Source: Clostridium sp. (GTDB lineage: Bacteria > Bacillota > Clostridia > Lachnospirales > Lachnospiraceae). Taken from it: a DNA stretch of 39,877 nucleotides. A program made the translations under genes and the position numbers. The stretch spans positions 1 to 39,877 of the forward strand of contig JAETQD010000022.1 of NCBI GenBank assembly GCA_021770825.1, written 5' to 3'. Under the pieces are notes generated by a model. That model was not told the origin of the DNA. It searched no databases and was given only the letters and a program-made list of their open reading frames with translations. Shown piece by piece: positions 16,156-24,170 of the stretch (its first letter is position 1; each line of letters starts with the position of its first letter).

Positions 16156-17133
16156 CTATTTCTCCTCCTCTGTTGTCGCAGATTTTGATGCCAGCTTTAC
16201 CCTTGGTTTCACGTACTGGGAACGGATTCTGGGATCCACATAGGCATACAGCACGTCAATGATCAGGTTACAGAGAGCCATAGCCAGTGCAATTACGAGA
16301 ATACCACCCTGTACCAAAGGTGCATTCTTTACTTTAATACCGTCAATAATCAGGTTGCCCAGTCCGGGGATGGAGAATACAATTTCGGTGATGGCGGAAC
16401 CGCCCAGTAACTTACCGAAGTTTACGCCAACCAGGGTCATAACCGGAATGATGGCATTTCTTAAGGCATGCTTAGTTACAACCACGAAATTGGTCTGTCC
16501 TTTGGACTTGGCTGTGGTGATGTAATCCTGACGGATGGCCTCCAGCATACTGGAACGCATCATACGCATAACCGTTGCCGCCGAATGGGTTCCGATGGTG
16601 AAGGACGGAAGAATCCAATGCTTCCAGGTGGTAAAACCAGAGGCAGGAAGCAGGGCAAGCTGAACGGAGAATAAAATAATCAACATCAGTCCTTCCCAGA
16701 AGGTGGGGATGGACACGCCCAGCATGGCGATCAGCCTGGTGACATTATCCAGTATGGAATACTGCCGCACGGCCGATATGATTCCTATGGTAATTCCGAT
16801 CACGATGGACCAGAGGGTACTTAAGAGAGCAAGCTTAAAGGTGGTTGGGAAACGCTTAAAAATTTCCTCTGCAACCGGCTGCTTTGTGGTGTAGGAAATA
16901 CCCAGATCACCACGAAGGGCATCTTTTACATAGTTTACATACTGAATCGCGAAAGGCTCATTCAGTCCATGTTCTTCACGAAACGCTTCTTTATCTTCTT
17001 CTGTTGCCATATCTCCCAGAATATAGTCCTCGGCATTACCGGGAGAAAAATACATCATACTGAAAACCAACAGCACAACGCCAAGCAATACGGGAATCAG
17101 CATCAGAATACGTTTTCCGATGTATTTAATCAT
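16156..17133 (-). CDS. Oligopeptide-type ABC transporter permease (OppB/DppB-like)
   Basis: The 325-residue permease begins with the family's MIKYIGKRILMLIPVLLGV membrane helix. It carries the GDLGISYTTKQPV loop, the coupling motif TTAKSKGQTNFVVVTKHALRN and the C-terminal DVLYAYVDPRIR common to DppB and NikB proteins. AAGGAG precedes the ATG. The 109-bp gap to the upstream binding-protein gene contains a terminator-like hairpin, so permease and enzymes are likely expressed below the level of the binding protein. Confidence 0.92.
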   Translation of the reverse strand: MIKYIGKRILMLIPVLLGVVLLVFSMMYFSPGNAEDYILGDMATEEDKEAFREEHGLNEPFAIQYVNYVKDALRGDLGISYTTKQPVAEEIFKRFPTTFKLALLSTLWSIVIGITIGIISAVRQYSILDNVTRLIAMLGVSIPTFWEGLMLIILFSVQLALLPASGFTTWKHWILPSFTIGTHSAATVMRMMRSSMLEAIRQDYITTAKSKGQTNFVVVTKHALRNAIIPVMTLVGVNFGKLLGGSAITEIVFSIPGLGNLIIDGIKVKNAPLVQGGILVIALAMALCNLIIDVLYAYVDPRIRSQYVKPRVKLASKSATTEEEK

Positions 17134-17165
17134 GCAAACACTCCTTTATTTTCAGTGGCCTCCAT

Positions 17166-17214
17166 CAAAAAGCGACGTGCAGCCAGGAACACAGATTTCA
17201 TGCCCTGGCTGCAC
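17166..17214 (-). terminator. Intra-operon terminator/attenuator hairpin after the binding-protein gene
   Basis: Perfect 11-bp arms (GTGCAGCCAGG at 17177-17187 and its complement at 17204-17214) enclose a 16-base loop. On the minus strand the stem is followed by GTCGC then TTTTTG. The five-base gap before the U tract makes it a leaky terminator or an mRNA-end stabiliser. Either would raise binding protein relative to permease. Confidence 0.7.
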
Positions 17215-17242
17215 GGCTATTTAGTGAGAGTTAGTGCAAGGT

Positions 17243-18817
17243 TTATTCTTCTATGTACCATTCAGCAATATTCGATCTGTTATACTGTGCATTGAACTCA
17301 AATCCCTGTAAGGTATCTCTCATACCGAATACAGAATCTGTCTCTGCGAACGGCATGGAGAACTTGAGATCATAGAGGTAATCCTGGATTTCTTCCAGTA
17401 ACGCTGCACGCTCATCGGCATCATAGAGCTGCTTTAACTGCTGTAACATGTCTTCCAGATGATCGTCGTTGGGAGCCAGACGGGAACCGAATGCCTTCTC
17501 ATAGATGATCAGGATGTTGGAGATTTCATCGGCAGTTGCTACACGGATGGATGCATCCCACGGACCCTGTGCTTCACGGGTTGCCAGGGCGCTCTGCTCA
17601 ATGTTTACGGTTACACCGATAGCTGCCCAGTAGCTCTGAATGATTTCAGCCATTCTCTGGTATACAGTACCCGGTAAAATGTGAAGCTCGAAGGATAAGT
17701 TGGAAACACCGGCTTCTGCCAGCAGCTCTTTTGCTTTTTCCGGATTGTATTCCCAGATACCTTCAGACTTGAAGCCCTCTGCGATGTTGGGATATACACC
17801 GTCTAAGGTTGTGGCCTCGCCGTCAAAGGAAGCGTCGGTCAGGTTCTTAAAGTCAATGGCGTAAGCCAGGGCATGACGGACACGCTTGTCGGCAAACTTT
17901 TCATTATCCATAGCCAGGCAGATCAGATAGTAGGAGAAGGACGGTCCGCGCTCTGCATGGTAGCCATCAATCTCATCCACACGGGCTGCGTCAGCACCGT
18001 CGATGTAGTAAGCCAGATCTGCTTCTCCGGTTTCAAGAGCGATAATACGGTTGGCTTCCTCGGCAATGAAGTTAATGCGGACATTGGGAGTCTTGGCCGG
18101 CTCGCCCCAGTATTTCTCATTACGTGTTAAGAGCATGCTGGAACCGGAAACCCACTCGCTTAAAACGTATGCGCCTGTACCAACAGGATTTCTTGCATAG
18201 TTTTCTTCGCCAATTTCTTCCATGGTCTCTTTGTCTCCAATCCAGGTACGGCCGCCTGCCAGCACGTATAAGGCCGGAGCGTAGGGCTGATACATGGAGA
18301 TCACAACGGTATAATCGTCTTCTGCATAGGAAGTATCCGGATCATACCAGCTCATGGTGGAGATGGCTGTGGAGTCATTCTTGGTACGTGCCAGGGAATA
18401 GAGAACGTCATCCGCGGTGAACGGACTGTCGTTGCTGAATACCACGTCATCACGCAGCTTAAAGCGGATATGGGTATCGTCGATCTGTTCCCACTCGGTT
18501 GCCAGACGGGGCTCGATGGTTCCGTCCTCGTTGTAGCGAACCAGACCGTCATATATCTGGTTCATAACGATGTTGTTGGAAACACCATTACCGCGGCAGG
18601 GGTCCATGGTATCCGGCTCGGTCTGCGCTGCCAGAGTCAGAGTATCCTTAATGGACTTGGCTTCTGTGGAAGATGATCCGGCGGAATCACCTGCAGCAGC
18701 CGTTTCGCCTGAAGCTGTTGTTGCAGTTGTGGAGGAACTTCCACCGCCGCATCCGGCGAGTGTGGAAACCACCATGGCACTGGCCAGGAAAAGAGATACA
18801 ATACGGGTTTTTTTCAC
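17243..18817 (-). CDS. Extracellular solute-binding lipoprotein, family 5 (oligopeptide/nickel class)
   Basis: The 524-residue protein starts with a lipoprotein signal: basic MKKTR, a hydrophobic core and the lipobox LAGC with Cys23 as the lipidated residue. A low-complexity Gly/Ser/Thr/Ala linker follows to about residue 52. The mature part is an SBP_bac_5 domain with AAQTEPDTMDPCRGN and the conserved PFTADDVLYSL and ARNPVGTGAYVLSEW segments. It delivers substrate to the ABC permeases encoded downstream. The start codon is GTG, placed by AGGAGG nine bases upstream. The ligand is unknown; linkage to amide-cleaving enzymes argues against ordinary peptides. Confidence 0.93.
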   Translation of the reverse strand: MKKTRIVSLFLASAMVVSTLAGCGGGSSSTTATTASGETAAAGDSAGSSSTEAKSIKDTLTLAAQTEPDTMDPCRGNGVSNNIVMNQIYDGLVRYNEDGTIEPRLATEWEQIDDTHIRFKLRDDVVFSNDSPFTADDVLYSLARTKNDSTAISTMSWYDPDTSYAEDDYTVVISMYQPYAPALYVLAGGRTWIGDKETMEEIGEENYARNPVGTGAYVLSEWVSGSSMLLTRNEKYWGEPAKTPNVRINFIAEEANRIIALETGEADLAYYIDGADAARVDEIDGYHAERGPSFSYYLICLAMDNEKFADKRVRHALAYAIDFKNLTDASFDGEATTLDGVYPNIAEGFKSEGIWEYNPEKAKELLAEAGVSNLSFELHILPGTVYQRMAEIIQSYWAAIGVTVNIEQSALATREAQGPWDASIRVATADEISNILIIYEKAFGSRLAPNDDHLEDMLQQLKQLYDADERAALLEEIQDYLYDLKFSMPFAETDSVFGMRDTLQGFEFNAQYNRSNIAEWYIEE

Positions 18818-18957
18818 TTTACTACCTCCTGTTTAAAAAAATTTCTATAAAATGCGGACAACTCTTCGGGGATTCCAAGCCGCTGTCCCATCATTTTTTA
18901 TTTTATCCGGCCCCAAATCTGATTAATAAATAAAAAATCGCTTTTTGTCGATCTCTA

Positions 18958-18980
18958 ATTTTAAATTTAAAATTTAAAAT
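18958..18980. promoter_or_regulatory. AT-only 23-bp palindrome at the start site of the ABC operon, candidate operator
   Basis: The arm ATTTTAAATTT is followed, after a central base, by its exact complement. The element begins nine bases downstream of the -10 of the operon promoter and so covers the region just after the transcription start. No regulator gene is adjacent, so the protein that reads it would be encoded elsewhere. Confidence 0.55.
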
Positions 18981-18988
18981 TTTACTAA

Positions 18989-19017
18989 ATTATAATGCAT
19001 ATTTCATATTTTGTCAA
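18989..19017 (-). promoter_or_regulatory. Consensus sigma-A promoter of the ABC/creatininase operon
   Basis: TTGACA (19017-19012) and TATAAT (18994-18989) on the minus strand are both exact consensus hexamers with a 17-bp spacer. The transcript would have a leader of about 165 bases before the GTG start. Confidence 0.9.
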
Positions 19018-19058
19018 CAAAAAAAGTCCAGAATCTTTTCACAGATTCCAGACTTTTA
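19018..19058 (-). terminator. Terminator downstream of the truncated GNAT gene
   Basis: On the minus strand AAGTC-TG-GAATCT and AGATTC-TG-GACTT form a stem with one 2x2 mismatch and a short loop, followed by seven T. The T run touches the -35 of the next operon. The 139 bp from here to the GNAT stop are AT-rich, and I see nothing else in them. Confidence 0.8.
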
Positions 19059-19197
19059 AAATCTTTTTCGTATATAAATATATCTATCCTTAATTTTCTG
19101 TTATTTTCTTCGCTTTCCAGACAATATTTACACGACAGCTTATTTCTCCTCTCCCGCCTGTCCTGTCACATTTTTCTTTCGTTTGCTTTTTTGAAAA

Positions 19198-19896
19198 TTA
19201 CGCGTGGGAAAGCGCCGGAAATCTTCTTTTTTCCTGCTCCATGCGCCGTAAGTCTTCTCCTAAAATGAACAGAGTGGTGTCCTCTTCCCTGTACTCCCGT
19301 GAAAGGAAGTTATCGCAGGAAGCCGGGGTGTAGCCCAACACCATTTCTTCCATGCTGTCTCCAAAGGAGGCGGCCAGACGGAACCAGTAAAGTCCCATGT
19401 TTTCACTCATATACATGCCGTCATTGGGATTTTGGAGGTTCGGGCACAGACTTTCGGAAAGCTCTGCGACATCTGCTTTTTGCATAAGGTAGGGGGAATT
19501 CTCCTGGCTTTTGCCGGCGCATGGGAGGTAATACTCGTACTCCTTTGCGGGGCGGAAGCCGAATTTGGGATAATAATCCAGCACGGTGTCATTGGCAAAG
19601 AGATAGATGCCGTCGGTTTTTCCCTCATATTCGGAAAGGACGCGCTCCATGAGAATCCGGTTCAGACCTCGGCCTCCGTATTCCGGGTCAGTCATAACAG
19701 TCCCCAACTGGATATAATGCTTTTTTTCGCCGCATACATCAAATACCATGTGGTTGACGGAAACGTTGGAAACAACGCGGCCGTCCTGATGGAGCACATG
19801 GGGAACGTATAAATCACTCCAGTGGCCGGGGTTGTTTCTTTTTTTATCTGGTGTTATAATGAAACCATGGCAGGGATTCTTCCGGCTATTTTGCAA
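19198..19896 (-). pseudogene. GNAT family acetyltransferase, apparently 5'-truncated
   Basis: The frame encodes a recognisable GNAT core: NVSVNHMVFDV, YIQLGTVMTDPEYGGRGLNRILMERV (acetyl-CoA binding) and YYPKFGFRPAKEYEYYLP, with a full C-terminal domain. The expected N-terminal helix before HWSDLYVPHV is missing. The first 27 codons from the TTG at 19896 look random, have no ribosome site, and overlap a plus-strand promoter (19832-19860). The gene therefore seems to have lost its start by rearrangement at about 19815-19830. An alternative is translation of a shorter protein from an internal start. Confidence 0.55.
19832..19860 (+). promoter_or_regulatory. Orphan sigma-A promoter of the Rpn-type remnant
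   Basis: TTGTTT (19832-19837) and TATAAT (19855-19860) are 17 bp apart. A strong AAGGAGG and an ATG at 19909 follow, but the reading frame closes after five codons. Confidence 0.6.
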
Positions 19897-19908
19897 GGAG
19901 GATACCCC

Positions 19909-20210
19909 ATGCGTGACAAGTTTTAAAAGACAGCTTTGTGAATTCCCTGAATGACCAGACGATCAAAAGAATCCACCATCGTATTACTCAGCTCAAGAAA
20001 AGCCGGAAATGGGAGGGGCGGTATATGAGATTTGTAGAACTATTGAATCAATCCGAACAGAAAGGCTGGGAAGAAGGCCAGAAAACCGGACAGGAACAGA
20101 TTCTGAAATTGACCAGCCGCATGATTCAGGCCGGGGAGGCCGATCAGATTCCGCGGCTTCAAAGTGATCCCCAATTTCTTCAGTCTATGTTAAGTAAATA
20201 TAATCTCTAA
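19909..20210 (+). pseudogene. Remnant of an Rpn-type PD-(D/E)XK nuclease/transposase gene
   Basis: An ATG at 19909 with an excellent ribosome site encodes only MRDKF before a stop. After a frame change, a frame from about 19926 to 20210 encodes the C-terminal tail typical of Rpn-family proteins: a LNDQTIKRIHHRITQLKK helix, RYMRFVELLNQSEQKGWEEG, a QxxG-rich linker and a short terminal domain. The nuclease core is absent, so the gene suffered an internal deletion with frameshift. A 90-residue protein could still start at the GTG at 19938. The 279 bp between here and the next gene contain no gene, repeat or terminator that I can support. Confidence 0.6.
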
Positions 20211-20489
20211 CTCTGTTTGTTCATAACCGTATCAACGGATGTCTACACCTTGCCGGGTCACGGCCAGGTGTCTTATGTGTTTCACCATCTGCTTTATTCA
20301 TTGAGCCGTAAGAATTTCTGCCATAATTTCAAGCAAAACATTTCAGGTCTGTTGCAATCGGCCGTTTGCCGTCTTATACTATCCACACAGTGCGAAAGAT
20401 TGAAATGGGCATTGCCCGCTGCTGACAGCCCGGCCTGACACAGACGGCGGCTGGTACCATCGCAGGGGCCTTTTCATGCAGACGCAACC

Positions 20490-21041
20490 TTACAAAATGG
20501 ATGCTCCAAGCTCATAGGCTTTCTGAAGTTCAGCCTTTCCTTCGATGTCGCCCACATCACCGTTGCCTCCGGCGAGCACATGGCCGAGGTTTTTCCACTT
20601 TAAATGTTCCATGAGATGATCGTAATAAAGGACCACATCCTCAAACCCATTTCCCTCAGCAGCCATCAAAAGCGCAGAAGCTCTGCCATGACCTCTGAGA
20701 AGATTGCCATCCCCCTCTTCCAGGGCAAACAGGCGGTCAACCGCCGTCCTGATCTGGCCGCTCATATTCCAGTAATACAGGGGACTTGCCAGCACGATCA
20801 CATCACCGTCTCTCACTGCCGGATAAATTTTGTCCATATCATCTTTCTGTACGCATGGACATTCTCTGCTGCTGTGTCCGCCAAAGCATCCCCGGCATCC
20901 ATGAATGTCCATGCTGTTTAAGAAAAATTCCGTAACTGTATTTCCGGCATTTTCTGCGCCCTTCTTAAATTCTCTGACCAGGGCAGACGTATTTCCATTT
21001 TTGCGCGGACTTCCGTTTAATACCACAATGTTCTTACTCAT
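20490..21041 (-). CDS. Flavodoxin family / NADPH-dependent FMN reductase-like protein
   Basis: The 183-residue protein has the FMN phosphate loop GSPRKNGNTSAL (10-21) and the flavin-contact strand ASPLYYWNMSGQIRTAVDR. A cysteine-containing insertion (CRGCFGG followed by CPCVQKDDM) is common in iron-sulfur flavoprotein-like reductases of anaerobes. The ATG at 21041 is chosen because GAGGAGG lies nine bases upstream and the product begins with the canonical MSKNIVVLNGSPR. Upstream in-frame codons lack support. Likely a cytoplasmic quinone or nitro reductase or electron carrier; the substrate is unknown. Confidence 0.88.
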   Translation of the reverse strand: MSKNIVVLNGSPRKNGNTSALVREFKKGAENAGNTVTEFFLNSMDIHGCRGCFGGHSSRECPCVQKDDMDKIYPAVRDGDVIVLASPLYYWNMSGQIRTAVDRLFALEEGDGNLLRGHGRASALLMAAEGNGFEDVVLYYDHLMEHLKWKNLGHVLAGGNGDVGDIEGKAELQKAYELGASIL

Positions 21042-21145
21042 CCATCCATTCCTCCTCATTCTTTGATCCCTTCCCTGCCAGGGCAGCCGCCCGGCCATAC
21101 AAAGCGCCGGGAAATCGTCGAGCCTTACTGGCACCGGATACTATA

Positions 21146-21198
21146 ATCATATCAGGAATGGAACAGGAAGCAAGTACGCACATAAAAGTGCGGTACTT
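21146..21198 (-). promoter_or_regulatory. Promoter and inverted-repeat operator of the flavodoxin-like gene
   Basis: TTGCTT (21173-21168) and TATGAT (21151-21146) on the minus strand have a 16-bp spacer. Upstream, and overlapping the -35, arms AAGTACGCAC (21172-21181) and GTGCGGTACTT (21188-21198) form an inverted repeat around six bases. GTAC-bearing repeats of this type are typical operators of redox-sensing HxlR/MarR regulators, but no such gene lies in the window. Confidence 0.5.
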
Positions 21199-21255
21199 AC
21201 GTATAAGTTCAATACTTACCTGAAGCAGAGTGTAAAATAAAAACCAAATGAGGTA

Positions 21256-21285
21256 CAAAGGGCACCCGGTCAGTCACCGGATGCC
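21256..21285 (-). terminator. Weak terminator at the end of the FNT gene
   Basis: GGCACCCGGT (21261-21270) pairs with ACCGGATGCC (21276-21285). The stop codon of the channel gene lies in the loop and the stem covers its last codons. The following T tract is short (CTTTG). Confidence 0.5.
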
Positions 21286-21851
21286 TTAAAATAATCAAAA
21301 ACCTTCGCTCCGATCCCGTTTCCGAGAATCATAAGGAGCAGGTAGCAGATACTCTTCCCGTTCCACATTCCGGCCAGGGAAAAATAAAACATGTTGGCCA
21401 CGGAATGCTCAAAGCCTGACAGAATGAAAATCATCACCGGGGCAATGACAAACAGGTGCTTGCCCGACTTTTTAAAGTTGTCGATGGCCAGATACATGAG
21501 GATTCCGCAGAACATCGACAAAATCAGGATGGAAAGCGGATTGTTGTTCAGTTTGTTCATACAGATCGCTTCCGCCGAGATCTTCATGCCTGCCATATGG
21601 CAGAAAACGGCTGTGACCAGGGTTCCGATAAAATTACCTGCGATGATCACCGGAATGGCCGCCATGTCCTCTTTTGTTTTCACAAAACCGATCTTTCCTG
21701 TATAGAGGGCAAAGCCCTGGTTTACGATGGTCAGAAGGCCAAAGGAGAATAAGAGGGCTCCGACAATTTTATTTTCCAGCGACAGATAGATCACTCCGCC
21801 AAGGCCGATCATAAATCCTGCATAGACTGCTTTTATAAATGTATTTTTCAT
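21270..21851 (-). CDS. Formate/nitrite transporter family channel, short form
   Basis: This 193-residue membrane protein has about six hydrophobic segments and FNT landmarks: GFMIGLGGVIYLSL at the start, GNFIGTL in the second third, and the conserved GFEHSVANMFYF near residue 150. It is shorter than FocA or NirC (about 260-280 residues), mainly in loops and termini. FNT proteins conduct formate, nitrite, lactate or hydrosulfide. The start at 21851 follows GGGGAGAG; nine upstream in-frame codons are unsupported. It lies 37 bp after deoB and may be the last gene of the nucleoside operon. Confidence 0.85.
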   Translation of the reverse strand: MKNTFIKAVYAGFMIGLGGVIYLSLENKIVGALLFSFGLLTIVNQGFALYTGKIGFVKTKEDMAAIPVIIAGNFIGTLVTAVFCHMAGMKISAEAICMNKLNNNPLSILILSMFCGILMYLAIDNFKKSGKHLFVIAPVMIFILSGFEHSVANMFYFSLAGMWNGKSICYLLLMILGNGIGAKVFDYFKASGD

Positions 21852-21888
21852 AATCGTTTCTCTCCCCGTAATGCACACAGCAAATCTT

Positions 21889-23079
21889 TTATAAAAGCTC
21901 TGACAACACTGATGTTCCGATCATACCCTTTTCTTTTCCGACTCCGAAATTATCCAGAATCGTAGCTCCGACGGCTCCGAAGCTCTCTGCCTCCGGCAGC
22001 ATTCCATGTCCCTTCATGGACGGGGAATAGGCTAAAAACGGTACCTTTTCCCTTGTATGGTCTGTTCCGGTGTAGGTGGGATCGTTGCCGTGGTCTGCTG
22101 TAATAATGAGAAGATCGTCCTCCTTAAGAATAGGAAGCAGCTCTCCCAGCTTTTCATCAAACCGCTCCAGCTCCTTTCCGTATCCCACCGGATTTCTCCT
22201 GTGGCCCCAGAGGGCGTCAAAATCCACCAGATTCACAAAGCAAAGGCCTGTGAACTCCTTGCCGCACACCTCGATGGTCTGTTCCATTCCATGGACCGAG
22301 GACTTGGATTTATAGCTCTCTGTAATGCCTTCCCCGTCAAAAATATCCCGGATTTTTCCAATGGAAATCACATCATAGCCATTTTCTTTAAGAAGATCTA
22401 AGGCCGTGGTTCCTGTGGGCTTTAAGGCATAGTCATGACGGTTGCTGGTTCGGACAAATTCGCCTTTTTTCTTTCCCACATAAGGCCGTGCAATAACCCG
22501 GCCCACACGCCATTCTTCCTTTAAGGTGATCTCTCTTGCAATTTCACAGCAGCGGTACAGCTCCTCAAGGCCAAAGGTCTCCTCATTTCCACAGATCTGA
22601 AGTACGGAATCCGCTGATGTATACACGATCATATGGCCTGTGGCAATCTCTTCCTCCCCCAGCTCTTCCAGGATCTCCGTGCCGCTGGCGCTTTTATTTC
22701 CAATGATGGTCCGCCCGGTACGCCGTTCCAGCTCTTCGATTAACTCCTTTGGAAAGCCTGTATCCGTAAAGGTCTGAAAGGGCTTGGTGGTGTAAATTCC
22801 CATCATCTCCCAGTGCCCGGTCATGGTGTCCTTGCCGTTGCTGGCCTCCCTCATTTTCATGGAATATCCCAGGGGTGTTTTTTCCGGTTCCACACCCTTC
22901 ATGGGGCAAAGCCCGGCAATTCCCAGCTTCCTCAGATTGGGAATTATAAAATTTTCCATGTGATCGGCTATGTGACCCAGGGTATTGACACCCACATCCC
23001 CGAATTTTTCCGAGTCCTCCATGGCACCGATCCCCAGAGAGTCGATCACAATGGTAAAAATGCGTTTATACTTCTGCAT
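21889..23079 (-). CDS. deoB: Phosphopentomutase
   Basis: The 396-residue protein has all alkaline-phosphatase-superfamily motifs of DeoB. The first metal site is in [13 protein letters not shown] (residues 10-22), the phosphorylated threonine Thr85 is in [10 protein letters not shown], and there is [14 protein letters not shown]. The C-terminal metal ligands are in [22 protein letters not shown]. It interconverts (deoxy)ribose-1-phosphate and -5-phosphate in the cytoplasm. This links the phosphorylase encoded at the operon's start to the aldolase DeoC. Its ATG overlaps the 3' end of deoC by 14 bases, indicating coupled translation. Confidence 0.97.
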   Translation of the reverse strand: MQKYKRIFTIVIDSLGIGAMEDSEKFGDVGVNTLGHIADHMENFIIPNLRKLGIAGLCPMKGVEPEKTPLGYSMKMREASNGKDTMTGHWEMMGIYTTKPFQTFTDTGFPKELIEELERRTGRTIIGNKSASGTEILEELGEEEIATGHMIVYTSADSVLQICGNEETFGLEELYRCCEIAREITLKEEWRVGRVIARPYVGKKKGEFVRTSNRHDYALKPTGTTALDLLKENGYDVISIGKIRDIFDGEGITESYKSKSSVHGMEQTIEVCGKEFTGLCFVNLVDFDALWGHRRNPVGYGKELERFDEKLGELLPILKEDDLLIITADHGNDPTYTGTDHTREKVPFLAYSPSMKGHGMLPEAESFGAVGATILDNFGVGKEKGMIGTSVLSELL

Positions 23080-23740
23080 CCAGGTCCACCTCTTTCTTTT
23101 TTGCCTGGGCCGCCAGTCTGCTGGTTCCCAGGCGGTCTGCTCCCAGACCGATGAATTTTACAGCGTCGTGAAAATCTGCGATTCCTCCGGCCGCCTTAAT
23201 TTTCTTTCCTTCCCCCATGTGGGCCTTCATGAGCTCCACATCTTCAAAGGTGGCTCCGCCCGTACTGAATCCGGTGGAGGTTTTAATAAAATCTGCCTGA
23301 GAGGCAGTCACCACCCGGCAAAGCTCTATTTTCTCCTCCCTGGTAAGCAGGCAGGTTTCGATAATCACCTTTAAAATATGCCCGGAACAGGCTTCCTTCA
23401 CTGCATTGATCTCTTCCAGAATGCAATCAAATTTTTTCTCCTTCACCCATCCGATATTGATTACCATGTCGATCTCCGCCGCGCCGTTTTCCACAGCATC
23501 CCTGGTTTCGGCGGTCTTTGTCTTTGTGGTGGCATAGCCGTTTGGGAAGCCGATGACGGTGCAGACCGGGATCCGGTCCCCCAGATAGTCTGCCGCCGCC
23601 TTCACAAAAGACGGGGGAATGCAGACCGAGGCCGTCTGAAACGCAATGGCATCATCGCAGATTGCTTTGATTTCCTCCCATGTGGACCCCTGCTTTAAGA
23701 GCGTATGGTCCACCTTTTTTAGAATTTCTCTGTATGTCAT
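23066..23740 (-). CDS. deoC: Deoxyribose-phosphate aldolase
   Basis: The 224-residue TIM-barrel protein carries the catalytic set of DeoC: Asp91 in [10 protein letters not shown], the Schiff-base Lys153 in [16 protein letters not shown] and Lys182 in KKIKAAGGI. It cleaves 2-deoxyribose-5-phosphate to glyceraldehyde-3-phosphate and acetaldehyde, feeding nucleoside sugar into central metabolism. It starts six bases after the cdd stop and overlaps deoB. Confidence 0.97.
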   Translation of the reverse strand: MTYREILKKVDHTLLKQGSTWEEIKAICDDAIAFQTASVCIPPSFVKAAADYLGDRIPVCTVIGFPNGYATTKTKTAETRDAVENGAAEIDMVINIGWVKEKKFDCILEEINAVKEACSGHILKVIIETCLLTREEKIELCRVVTASQADFIKTSTGFSTGGATFEDVELMKAHMGEGKKIKAAGGIADFHDAVKFIGLGADRLGTSRLAAQAKKKEVDLDAEV

Positions 23741-23746
23741 ATGGTT

Positions 23747-24169
23747 TTATTCCTTTCTCTCCACACCTTTTCCGGAAAATCCCAGAGGCAGAAGTTCTTT
23801 TAAGCAGTATTCCGTTACCATGCCGTCCGCTTTTCCCAGATAAATCTTAAAGGTTTCCGGGTCACAGAATTCCATCATCACCTGTCGGCAGACGCCGCAG
23901 GGCGGACAAAAATCCTCCGGCTCCTTTCCGGATGGTCCTCCCACAATGGCGATGGCCGAAAAGGACCGCTTTCCCTCGCTGACCGCCTTAAAAAATGCGG
24001 TCCGTTCCGCGCAGTTGGTGGGGCCAAAGGCTGCATTTTCTATATTGCATCCGGTATATACGGTTCCGTCCTTACAGAGCAGGGCAGCTCCCACCTGAAA
24101 TCCGGAATAAGGGGTATAGGCAAATTTCCTGGCCTTCAGAGCCATGGACAAGAGGTTCTTTGGTTCCAT
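23747..24169 (-). CDS. cdd: Cytidine deaminase
   Basis: The 140-residue protein has the zinc and catalytic motifs of homotetrameric cytidine deaminases: CAER with Cys53 and Glu55, and PCGVC with Cys91 and Cys94. It also has the substrate strand PYSGFQVGAAL. It turns cytidine and deoxycytidine into uridine and deoxyuridine, which the adjacent phosphorylase then cleaves. The ATG at 24169 lies one base after the phosphorylase stop, and this length fits the family; a 170-residue frame from 24259 would run into the upstream gene. Confidence 0.95.
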   Translation of the reverse strand: MEPKNLLSMALKARKFAYTPYSGFQVGAALLCKDGTVYTGCNIENAAFGPTNCAERTAFFKAVSEGKRSFSAIAIVGGPSGKEPEDFCPPCGVCRQVMMEFCDPETFKIYLGKADGMVTEYCLKELLPLGFSGKGVERKE

Positions 24170-24170
24170 T

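Noticed and set aside
20211-20489. Possible gene or RNA in the gap after the Rpn remnant
   Set aside because: The 73-codon frame here has no ribosome site or family features, and I see no stable stem with a T tract.
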